Source of the DNA: Thioploca sp.
GTDB taxonomy: Bacteria; Pseudomonadota; Gammaproteobacteria; Beggiatoales; Beggiatoaceae
Length of the DNA: 57,298 nucleotides
Assembly (NCBI GenBank): GCA_012032555.1
Contig: JAAUSR010000028.1
Coordinates: 1-57,298, forward strand
Direction of reading: 5' to 3'
The position numbers were made by a program, and so were the translations under genes. The notes below the pieces were generated by a model. That model saw only the letters and a program-made list of their open reading frames with translations, had not been told where the DNA came from and ran no database searches. This document shows, piece by piece, positions 28,601 through 36,785 of this stretch (its first letter is position 1; every line of letters starts with the position of its first letter).

Positions 28601-31181
28601 TTAAATATTTTAGAACCAAGAGTGCGAGATTCAGTGCTTCTTGTGGATTATTGTGAGCCATATGAACTTGTATTTGTAATTCATAAATGGGTATCTTCTC
28701 TAGAAGCGTTTGTGCTTGTTGCAATACCACTTGTCCCCATTTCTCCATTTGAGCAAAGTCGGTATTGAGATAAGCTATTTCAGTGGCTTCAGTGTAAATT
28801 TGTAAACTTAATGGGTAGTGTTTTTGCCAAGAGTTGCTTTCTAATAAATCAAGACTGATATTTAGGTATTCAAAAGCAGATTTATAAGCTGTCGCAACTT
28901 TCGCTTTTTGACCCGCTATTAAGTTCAAACGCGCTAACTTCAGTTTTTCATTTTCTTCATTAATAAGCGGTAAGCACTTATTAAATTGATTAACGATATC
29001 AAAGATATGTTCTGACAAATTTTCGGTCATATGTATTAGTAACAAACGACCGATTTGCAAATGAATGGCCTGCTTTTGTTCTTGGGGAATTAAGGAATAA
29101 GCAGCTTGTTGGATACGATCATGTTGAAATTTAAAATAGGCTGTAGCAATTTGAGTTTTTACTAATGAGAATTCTAGCAATTTGTAATTGTTATCTAAAG
29201 GAACAAGTAAACCTTCTTCTAGAACTAAAAAGAGGTAGGCGAAGATATCTTTAAGAGCCTGTTGAGAAATGATAGCTAAGATTTTTAAATCAAACTGATT
29301 ACCAATGCAGGCAGCCAATTTCAAAATTTCTTGAGTCTTTTGTGGTAATTGTTCAATTTTATTAACCATTAATATCAGCACATTATCTGTCATTTCTTGT
29401 GCAGCAATTTGTTCGAGTTCCCATTGCCATTGTTGAGTTTGCCAATCAAAAACTAATAGTGCTTGAGTGTACAAAGATTTTACAAATTCTCGAGTAAAAA
29501 AGGCATTACCTTGAGTTTTTTCGTAAACTAAAGAAGTCAACTCTTGAGTTCTTGCTAAATCACATCCTAATGATTCAGCTAATAATCTATTAACGTCATT
29601 GAGAGCAAGATTGTCTAAATGAATGGCCTCTACCGTAGTTTGACTTTCAGTGAGATCTTTTATCATCATGATAAACGGATGAGTAATACTCACTTCATTA
29701 TCCCGATAAGCACCAATTATTAATAAATATTGGAGGTTAGAATCGGTTATTAAGCGTTTTAACAAATCGAGTGAGGGTAAATCAGCCCATTGCAAATCAT
29801 CTATGAATAAAATAAAAGGGTGCTCTTTCCGAGCAATCACTTGCATAAATTGCTGTAATACCCAATTAAAACGATTTTGTGCCTCGGTAGCACCTCCTGA
29901 GGAAACCGCCGGTTGGGGACCAATGATCAGTTCCAAATGCGGAATAATATCTATTAAGATTTGCCCATTACTACCAATGGCGGTTAAAATTTTTTTCCGC
30001 CATTGGTTCAACTGTTCTGGGTTTTCTGCCAAGAGGTAGTGACAAAATTCATTGAAGGCTTGAGTTAAAGCATAATAAGGAACATTGCGTTGATATTGAT
30101 CAAACTTACCAGCGGCGAAATAACCACGCTTTGCCGTCATCGGTTGGTGAACTTCCTGGACTAAAGTGGTTTTACCAACTCCAGAATAGCCAGCCACTAA
30201 TATGAGTTTAGTAGCGCCAGAACTGACCTGTTCAAAAGCCTGTAACAAAGTGTTGATCTCATGGTCACGACCATAAAGTTGCTGGGAAATTTGTAATTGA
30301 CCAGAAAAGTCATTTTGGCCCAATTGGAAATTTAGACTATTAAGATTGAGAGAGGGTTTAAAACCTTCGAGACATTTTTCTAAATCCCATTTTAAACCCC
30401 AAGCTGATTGATAACGCTCCCTAACCTCTTTTGCCATCAACTTCATCACAATATCAGATACAATGGCCGGTACTTGAGGATTGACTTCGTTGACAGCAGT
30501 TGGTTTTTTAGCAAGATGAGAATGGACCAAAGCAAGAGAATCTTGAGTGTCAAACGGAAGTTGATTGGTAAGCAGTTCGTAACAAGTAACTCCCAAAGAA
30601 TATAAATCAGTACGATAGTCTAAGGTTTGATTCATTCGCCCGGTTTGCTCCGGGGACATATAGGCCAAAGTTCCTTCTAATTGGTTAGGATTTTTGAGTA
30701 TAGGATTCTCACGACGTAATCGGCTCGAAATACCAAAATCAATGAGTTTAAGTTGCCGGGTCATCGCGTTCCAAATAAAATTGGATGGATTGATATCTTT
30801 GTGAATAATATTATTTTGATGAATCTGAACTAGAATGTTGGCTGCTTGAATAGCTAATTGCAAAGATTCTTCTGTACTAAATGAGCGTTCTGTTAACCAC
30901 TGTTTTAGAGATTGCCCGCCAAAATCTTCTAAGCATAGAATTAAGGTATTTTGATATTTTTCAAGCTTGTAGACCTTGATTACACCATCAAGTTGGATCA
31001 AATCATGAAGAATATTATATTCTTGTTGATAACGTGCTACTTCTTCTATCGTAGGGTAATCGGCTTTTAATATTTTGAAGATAACGGGTTGATTATCTTC
31101 AGATCGTAATCCACGGTAAATAATAGAGTTGGTACTCTCATAAATGGTGCCGGAGACTTGATAGTTAGGAAGAGTAAGCAT
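25683..31181 (-). CDS. Giant Ser/Thr kinase - AAA ATPase - GAF - histidine kinase
   Basis: An 1832-residue cytoplasmic multidomain signal protein of a type common in cyanobacteria and large sulfur bacteria. In order: a Ser/Thr kinase (about residues 5-270; HKDINPSN catalytic loop near 127, then DFG); a STAND-like AAA ATPase (Walker A GYSGVGKT near 332, Walker B ILFIDDLQW) with a long helical-repeat region (about 600-1290); a GAF domain (about 1320-1470); a coiled coil; and a histidine kinase with AHEINTPLG (H near 1534), N box NLIHNAIQAM, G1 and GSGLGLDIV. The ATG at 31181 is used since AAGGAA lies upstream; TTG at 31205 is less likely. It heads the signalling block and lies 126 bp after the hydrolase gene of the peptide operon. 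Confidence 0.92.
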   Translation of the reverse strand: MLTLPNYQVSGTIYESTNSIIYRGLRSEDNQPVIFKILKADYPTIEEVARYQQEYNILHDLIQLDGVIKVYKLEKYQNTLILCLEDFGGQSLKQWLTERSFSTEESLQLAIQAANILVQIHQNNIIHKDINPSNFIWNAMTRQLKLIDFGISSRLRRENPILKNPNQLEGTLAYMSPEQTGRMNQTLDYRTDLYSLGVTCYELLTNQLPFDTQDSLALVHSHLAKKPTAVNEVNPQVPAIVSDIVMKLMAKEVRERYQSAWGLKWDLEKCLEGFKPSLNLNSLNFQLGQNDFSGQLQISQQLYGRDHEINTLLQAFEQVSSGATKLILVAGYSGVGKTTLVQEVHQPMTAKRGYFAAGKFDQYQRNVPYYALTQAFNEFCHYLLAENPEQLNQWRKKILTAIGSNGQILIDIIPHLELIIGPQPAVSSGGATEAQNRFNWVLQQFMQVIARKEHPFILFIDDLQWADLPSLDLLKRLITDSNLQYLLIIGAYRDNEVSITHPFIMMIKDLTESQTTVEAIHLDNLALNDVNRLLAESLGCDLARTQELTSLVYEKTQGNAFFTREFVKSLYTQALLVFDWQTQQWQWELEQIAAQEMTDNVLILMVNKIEQLPQKTQEILKLAACIGNQFDLKILAIISQQALKDIFAYLFLVLEEGLLVPLDNNYKLLEFSLVKTQIATAYFKFQHDRIQQAAYSLIPQEQKQAIHLQIGRLLLIHMTENLSEHIFDIVNQFNKCLPLINEENEKLKLARLNLIAGQKAKVATAYKSAFEYLNISLDLLESNSWQKHYPLSLQIYTEATEIAYLNTDFAQMEKWGQVVLQQAQTLLEKIPIYELQIQVHMAHNNPQEALNLALLVLKYLNVNFPENPSQLDFQQVLTEITVKLAEKPINVFSKMLMMTAPDKLAVVRLLSTVMTACFALGKVNLYGLMAAKIVNLSMIYGNTKESAMGYVGCGVTCGAIGNIEMAFQFGELATKLVEHLGAKELKAKVLELNNFTITHTKTHVKNTLKPLLEAYQTGLETGDIVYSGYSAFVYCFHSYLCGKELIAIKQEIECYNHSLTKTKQELSIRYNKIIYQVILSLLEHRQNDSFLHHLIHQSPGQTNRLLLQREDDNASTLVLLYVNQLIFCYLFQTYLQAIENAILAEKYLFGMSNSLLIPVFYFYDSLTQLALYLDSSVTEQQNILNQVNFNQEKMEKYAKHAPMNHLHKFHLVEAERCRVLNQNGEAREHYDRAIELARENEYVNEEALASELAGRFYLARGNTKIAQVYLKDARYAYQRWGAVAKVQDLDNRYPQLLVPATTKIPGTITTTFEPKTVLTDAVFLDLKSVVKASQTLSREMRLNHLLKTMIQIIIENAGAEQGYLLSEQAGNWVIEVSENYEKAREIQLATTIVNYVARTQEAIVLNNATKEGQFTQDPYIISHQPKSILCVPLINQNKLVGIVYLENNLTIGAFTPERVETVQLLGAQAAISLENARLYENLAEYNRTLESKVEERTQELSQTLEHLKATQQELIQSEKMAALGQLIAGIAHEINTPLGAIRASINNISDALNDSIHQLPQLLRELSVEQQERFFTFTQQAFQPKSPLTSREERQLKRALIKELEEQDLEDADDIADTLVDMGIYRDIEPFIPLLTAANSELILQVAYDLATQQTNSQNIETAVERASKIIFALKSYARYDHSGQAVKANLIEGLNVVLTLYHNQLKHGIELTTNYQEIPEILCYPDELNQVWTNLIHNAIQAMNNHGQLDIEVFSQAEQVVVQITDSGVGIPAEIKDRIFEPFFTTKGAGEGSGLGLDIVKKIIDKHQGNIMVESQPGKTTFSIFLPVIIT

Positions 31182-31306
31182 GATGATTTTTTCCTTAATA
31201 AGCAACTACAGTGGTGCAACTTAATTAATGGCAATAAACCGAAAGCCAACCTAAAAAAATGACAGTGCCATCAATAGACTGAAAGAAAATCAGGTTATAT
31301 TTTGCT

Positions 31307-32860
31307 TTAAAAACTTGGAATGACTTTCTCATCTGCTTTGAGACCTAGCATAGCTTGGATAAGTGTCCTGCCATCGGGCAACTTTCCATTGGATAAGAAT
31401 TTTTTTCTAGGTAGAGAATTTTTCTCATCAAGAATACCAACTATCTTTAAAAAAAGATCCCCTGCCGTTATCTTTGGCGAATCAGTTATATTTAAATTGA
31501 TTGTTATGCCAATGCTTTTATTTGCATTTTCTTCATTTGGACGATAATAAGTACTGGTATTATATCCTGGAAATACACCTTCATGCCCTAAATACCCGTA
31601 GTAGCAGAAAATACCCATTCCGTAAAGTAACTCATTTTCTGAATCTTTCTGATTACACCCATTATACGTTTCTAAGTTTGATGGGTTAGCAAACCTAAAT
31701 CTTTCCTCTTGTAATTGTTTCGATAATTCTTCAGATGGAGAAATTTTCCCCATAGCTTGTAAACGAGTAAAATCTTCTAGATCGGTACTGTTAGAGACGA
31801 TTGCTCCAGCCGCCCATGCTACTGAAGGTTCGGAAAAAGTGATATCTTTTGGTAATATATTTTGACCCAAATAGGTATAACCATGACTGTAATAATAAGG
31901 AATACCAGCATCATCCAGAAATGAGGTATTAAACATTCCGGTTGGTTCTAAAACTCGAGAATTGATATTTTCAGCTACCGAACGATGAGTAATCTTCTCT
32001 ATCAGTAAGCCTGCTAGGATATAATTGGTGTTGGAATAACTATATTGGGTGCCCGGTTCAAATTGGGAACCGTGAATAAAAGAAACAGCCAATAACTCTT
32101 GTGGAGTAAAAATTCTCATCGGCGTTTCATACATACTTGCTATTATTTCCGATGACTCAGTATAGTTATACAATCCTGATTGGTGGCGTAGCAAATCCCG
32201 AATGGTGATTTTATCACCGTTAGGCATGTTAGAATACCAACTTTCATTCTGGAACCACTTTTCCATAGTGTCATCCAAGGTTAAGTTATTTTTGGGGTCT
32301 TGAATCAACGCCAATACGATTGAAGCCACAAACATTTTAGTAACACTACCTACCCGAAATTTGTTTAAAAATACTTGCGATTTGTCATCTATACGTGACT
32401 TTCCCGCAACACCGCGCCAAACTTTGCCTTGATAGTTGACTAAAATAATTGCGCCTGGGACTTGGTTTTGCTTCACTGTATTTTCCATCAAATCTTGTAA
32501 CTCTTGAGCAATATCTTCTGGAAAACCGTCATCAAATTCAGTTTGGGTAGTTCTAGGTACTTGGTGGTATTCTATGGAATCCAGCGTTTTTTTATTAAGT
32601 TTCAAGGTACCTGAGTATAATGTTTTCTCATCTCCTTGAAATCGGCATAAGGGTAGTGTAATGGTGCCGAGGATAGTATCATTGTCAGAATTGGCTTTAC
32701 TAGGGTCAGAGTTGGGGTCGATTTTAGGACTATAAAGCGGTAAAGTGTTTATAAAGGCGGTTTCTTCTGCACTGGAACTACTTATGCCCATTAGAGGCAG
32801 ACCTAAGCTAGCAACAATTGCTACATATTTTCGTAGTTTAAATAGCCAAGTCGATATCAT
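31307..32860 (-). CDS. Exported S12 / beta-lactamase-fold serine hydrolase
   Basis: A 517-residue periplasmic hydrolase. A signal peptide (about residues 1-31) precedes a linker of about 100 residues, then the serine beta-lactamase/penicillin-binding fold: SVTK (nucleophile Ser and Lys) near residue 171, YSN near 273, and a GHEG motif near 425 that replaces KTG, as in class C-like esterases and D-amino peptidases. Family members cut D-Ala peptides, esters or acyl-D-residue prodrug caps. The gene starts 22 bp after the PKS gene with an AAGGAAATT ribosome site, so it is the last gene of the NRPS-PKS operon; a role in processing or resistance to the product is inferred. It lacks the C-terminal membrane helices of ClbP-type peptidases. 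Confidence 0.87.
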   Translation of the reverse strand: MISTWLFKLRKYVAIVASLGLPLMGISSSSAEETAFINTLPLYSPKIDPNSDPSKANSDNDTILGTITLPLCRFQGDEKTLYSGTLKLNKKTLDSIEYHQVPRTTQTEFDDGFPEDIAQELQDLMENTVKQNQVPGAIILVNYQGKVWRGVAGKSRIDDKSQVFLNKFRVGSVTKMFVASIVLALIQDPKNNLTLDDTMEKWFQNESWYSNMPNGDKITIRDLLRHQSGLYNYTESSEIIASMYETPMRIFTPQELLAVSFIHGSQFEPGTQYSYSNTNYILAGLLIEKITHRSVAENINSRVLEPTGMFNTSFLDDAGIPYYYSHGYTYLGQNILPKDITFSEPSVAWAAGAIVSNSTDLEDFTRLQAMGKISPSEELSKQLQEERFRFANPSNLETYNGCNQKDSENELLYGMGIFCYYGYLGHEGVFPGYNTSTYYRPNEENANKSIGITINLNITDSPKITAGDLFLKIVGILDEKNSLPRKKFLSNGKLPDGRTLIQAMLGLKADEKVIPSF

Positions 32861-32882
32861 ATTAATTTCCTTATTAAATGAA

Positions 32883-35800
32883 TTAGATGGTTTTGGATTG
32901 AACTTTTTTAATACAATGTGTTAGTTGTTTTCCAACTTGTTCAATATAGGGTTTAGCAAGAATTGTATAATGGTTTGAGCCTGATACAGTATAAATTTCT
33001 AAGGGTTCTTGAGACAACTTACCCCATTCCAACAAAGAATAGCTAGATTCTAATAGAACGCTTGTTAAGAAATTGAATGATTCGGTAGCCCGGAATAAAG
33101 TAATTGAATTTGGATATGGTTGTGGTATGTAATTTTGTAAAGCCTGGAGATTAGCTTTAAACACTTGCACTAATGGTTGAATATCCCGAATTTCAGTTGT
33201 TGCCGGTAGAATTTTAGCTTGTTTACCTTGAGTTAAGAAATAGAATAATTGCTCTTGAGACTCCAAATTTTCTAGAGTATCCAACCATAAAGAAGCTTCT
33301 GAATCAACACAAATACCTAAATCAATAGCAAACCATGTTAATAAAGTAGCTTCTGTTACTAACTGAGAAATCTTAAGCGGTGGTCCAATATCGAATAAAG
33401 CAAGAAGGGCAACTTGTTGATCTTGTTTCCGCAACTGTTGCGCCATTTCAAAAGCCACTACTCCTCCGAAAGACCAACCCCCTAGTAGGTATGGACCATG
33501 TGGTTGAATGCGTTGTAAGGCATTTAGGTATTCTTTTGCCATATCTTCTACTTGAGTCAAAGGTTCCTCTTGACCATCTAAACCTTTAGCTTGTAATCCA
33601 TATACAGGTTGTTCTAAGTCTAAATAATGCGCCAACTCGGTATAACAGAAAATATTGCCACCCACCGGATGAATGCAAAAAAAAGGTACTTTTGAACCGG
33701 TAGAGCGAATAGCAACTAAAGGCGAAACTGTCTGCAAGGGTTGTTTAGAAGCATTAAAATCAGAATGATGACTTACTATTAATTCGGCTAACTGTGCGAT
33801 GGTGGGAGATTGTAATACGCTTTGGGGAGGTAATGAAATTTGCAGAAGGTCACGTAACTTGATGGCAAGGGATACTGCGATTAGGGAATCGCCACCAAGT
33901 TCAAAAAAATTGTCATGAATACCTAGTGAAGCGATACTAAATACTTCTTGCCACACTTTGGCAATCTGTTTTTCAACCTTATTGCGGGGGGTAATGTAAA
34001 CATGGCTTAGTTGTTCTGAGCGAAAATGGGCTTGTGAAATCAAAGGGGTATTAATTGTTGCTTTGAATTTAACTCCAGGATTTTCTTGAGGAATGGTAAG
34101 TGGTTGAATGTTTTTATCAGTTGGTTTCGGTAGATCAATCCAATAACGTTGCCGCTCAAACGGATACGTTGGTAAGGGCAACCGCTGACGACGCTCATTG
34201 GCATAAAATCCCGACCAATCTACTGAGACGCCCATCAACCAAAGTTGGCCCAAGGTATTTAATAAAAATGCAATATCACTTTGGTTATCATGTGGATGGC
34301 GTAATGAAGACAATACACTGTGTTTAGCTACTTTATCAGAATACTGTTTGGCTAAAGTACTTAATGTTCGTCCAGGTCCAACTTCTAATAAGATTCGCCT
34401 CGAATCAGCTAATAAGGTTTGTAATCCAGCCGCAAAACGCACCGTTTGCCGTAAATGAGTAGCCCAATAATTAGGATTAGTTGCTTCAACTGAAGTAATC
34501 CAAGTGCCAGTCACATTAGAAATATAGGGAATTTGTGGTGCTTTAAGCGTTATTTGTTGGACTTGCTTTGTAAAGGTAGCCAAAATTGGAGTCATCATCT
34601 CGGAATGAAAAGCATGAGAAGTAAGTAAACGCCGACACTCTACCCCTTGTTGAGTTAACTGATTCTGTAACGCTTCTACTGCGGCAGTGTGACCAGATAT
34701 AACGCAGCGTTGAGGCCCATTAATTGCGGCTAAAGCTAGTCCTTGGTGCAAGAAAGGTTGTAATTCCGATTCCGATAATAATACCGCTAACATCGATCCC
34801 GTGGGTAAGGATTGCATCATCTGCCCACGAATAGCAACCAATGATAAGGCGTCTTCTAGCGACAATACGTTAGCCAAACACGCAGCGACATATTCACCAA
34901 TACTGTGACCAATCATCGCTTGCGGGTATATTCCATAGCTTATCCATAATTTAGCGAGGGCGTATTCTACGACAAATAAAGCCGCTTGGGTGAGTGCCGT
35001 TTGGTTGATTTGTTGGGTTGCTGCCGCCAGTTGTTTTGAGCTTGGGTACAAAATTTGGCGTAAATCTAATCCTAACTGTGGTTTCAAGTAATTGGCACAA
35101 TTATCAATTTCCTTCCGAAAATTGGGTTCAGTTTGATAAAGTTCATAAGCCATATTAACGTATTGTGCGCCTTGCCCAGAAAACATGAATATGATTGGTC
35201 TATTTACCCGTGGTTGAGAAGCGGTAAATACCTTTTGAGGATCGAGCATCTGAAGCGCAGTAGCGGCCGCTAGAGTACTCTGACTAACCAATATCCGTCG
35301 CTGCTGGAAACTTTGGCGTCCTTTACTCAAGGTATAAGCTACATCAGCTAGATTGATATCGGGATGTTGTGTTAAATAGTTAGCTAAATTAGCGGTAGTC
35401 GTATTTAGTGCGGTTGGGGTTTTGGCTGAGAGTACCAATAACTGCCAAGAACGTAAGGATCCTGAAACTTCAACAACGGGTGCTTCTTCGAGAATAACAT
35501 GAGCATTCGTTCCACCGATACCAAAAGAACTCACCCCGGCTCGACGAAGGGTTCCATTGCTATTCCATTTTGATAAAGTCTTATTAACATAAAAGGGACT
35601 ATTGGCAAAATCAATATGAGGATTGGGTTGCTCAAAATGTAAACTCGGTGGCAACAACTGATGTTTCAGAGCTAAAACGGTTTTAATCAAACCGGCGACA
35701 CCCGCGGTAACACCGGTATGTCCAATATTGGTTTTTACCGAACCAATGGCACAAAAACCTTTCTTGTTAGTATTCACCCGAAAAGCTTTAGTCAGTGCAG

Positions 35801-36785
35801 CAATCTCAATGGGATCGCCTAGTTTGGTACCCGTGCCATGTGCTTCTATATAGCTTATGGTTTCAGCTTCAATACCAGCCATAGCTTGTGCTTCTGAAAT
35901 CACAGCGGCTTGTCCCTCGACGCTAGGAGCGGTATAACCGACTTTTAAGGTACCATCATTATTAATAGCAGAACCTTTGATAACGGCATGAATGTGATCA
36001 CCATCTGCGAGAGCCTCTGCTAATCTTTTTAATACCACAATACCAACACCATCACTATCTACTGTACCTTGTGCTTTGACATCAAAAGCACGACAATGGC
36101 CATCCGGAGAATGAATCATTCCTTCTTGGTACCAATAACCGCTTTTCTGAGGTAAGAAAATTGAAATACCTCCGGCTAAAGCCATATCACATTCACCATT
36201 CAGCAAACTCTGGCAAGCCAAATGAATCGCGACTAATGACGTTGAACAAGCGGTTTGAACATTAATACTCGGTCCTCTCAAATTGAGTTTATAAGATACG
36301 CGCGTTGGCAAATAATCTTTATCATTGCCAATCATGAGAGAGTAAATGTCTGCTAAAGTATCACGATAGGGATAAAGATTATTAAGCAAATAACTACTCG
36401 TACCCACTCCAGCATAAACACCGATGACACTATCATTGGGTTGAAGAGCATAACCTGCGTTTTCAAGGCTCTCCCAAGCACATTCTAAAAAAATACGGTG
36501 TTGTGGGTCGGTGATTTCGGCTTCTCTCGGACTGAAATCAAAAAATTCTGCATCAAATAGTTCCACATTAGCTAATATCGCACCGGCTTTAACATAATTC
36601 GGTTGTTTTAAAGTTGTTGATTCGATACCGGTGGCAATTAATTCTTCGTCTGAGAAAAACGTAACTGATTCGATACCACCTCGAAGATTTTGCCAGAAAG
36701 CATCGCTATCGTTTGCACCAGAAAACCGACAGGATAAACCAATAATGGCTATATCAGAGTCCCTAGTCAAGTGTGATTCTGTCAT
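32883..36785 (-). CDS. Type I PKS module with thioesterase (KS-AT-ACP-TE)
   Basis: A 1300-residue chain-extending and releasing module. KS (about residues 10-430) has TACSTS with the active Cys near 180, EAHGTGT and KTNIGH. AT (about 525-830) has GHSIGEY near 627 and the HAFH motif, which in characterised enzymes goes with malonyl-CoA rather than methylmalonyl-CoA. No KR, DH or ER lies between AT and ACP. ACP (about 930-1000) has LGGDSL. TE (about 1045-1290) has GGWSFGG with the nucleophile Ser. So one malonyl unit is added unreduced and the chain is released. Its start overlaps the NRPS stop by 23 bp, which points to translational coupling and one product. Confidence 0.94.
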   Translation of the reverse strand: MTESHLTRDSDIAIIGLSCRFSGANDSDAFWQNLRGGIESVTFFSDEELIATGIESTTLKQPNYVKAGAILANVELFDAEFFDFSPREAEITDPQHRIFLECAWESLENAGYALQPNDSVIGVYAGVGTSSYLLNNLYPYRDTLADIYSLMIGNDKDYLPTRVSYKLNLRGPSINVQTACSTSLVAIHLACQSLLNGECDMALAGGISIFLPQKSGYWYQEGMIHSPDGHCRAFDVKAQGTVDSDGVGIVVLKRLAEALADGDHIHAVIKGSAINNDGTLKVGYTAPSVEGQAAVISEAQAMAGIEAETISYIEAHGTGTKLGDPIEIAALTKAFRVNTNKKGFCAIGSVKTNIGHTGVTAGVAGLIKTVLALKHQLLPPSLHFEQPNPHIDFANSPFYVNKTLSKWNSNGTLRRAGVSSFGIGGTNAHVILEEAPVVEVSGSLRSWQLLVLSAKTPTALNTTTANLANYLTQHPDINLADVAYTLSKGRQSFQQRRILVSQSTLAAATALQMLDPQKVFTASQPRVNRPIIFMFSGQGAQYVNMAYELYQTEPNFRKEIDNCANYLKPQLGLDLRQILYPSSKQLAAATQQINQTALTQAALFVVEYALAKLWISYGIYPQAMIGHSIGEYVAACLANVLSLEDALSLVAIRGQMMQSLPTGSMLAVLLSESELQPFLHQGLALAAINGPQRCVISGHTAAVEALQNQLTQQGVECRRLLTSHAFHSEMMTPILATFTKQVQQITLKAPQIPYISNVTGTWITSVEATNPNYWATHLRQTVRFAAGLQTLLADSRRILLEVGPGRTLSTLAKQYSDKVAKHSVLSSLRHPHDNQSDIAFLLNTLGQLWLMGVSVDWSGFYANERRQRLPLPTYPFERQRYWIDLPKPTDKNIQPLTIPQENPGVKFKATINTPLISQAHFRSEQLSHVYITPRNKVEKQIAKVWQEVFSIASLGIHDNFFELGGDSLIAVSLAIKLRDLLQISLPPQSVLQSPTIAQLAELIVSHHSDFNASKQPLQTVSPLVAIRSTGSKVPFFCIHPVGGNIFCYTELAHYLDLEQPVYGLQAKGLDGQEEPLTQVEDMAKEYLNALQRIQPHGPYLLGGWSFGGVVAFEMAQQLRKQDQQVALLALFDIGPPLKISQLVTEATLLTWFAIDLGICVDSEASLWLDTLENLESQEQLFYFLTQGKQAKILPATTEIRDIQPLVQVFKANLQALQNYIPQPYPNSITLFRATESFNFLTSVLLESSYSLLEWGKLSQEPLEIYTVSGSNHYTILAKPYIEQVGKQLTHCIKKVQSKTI

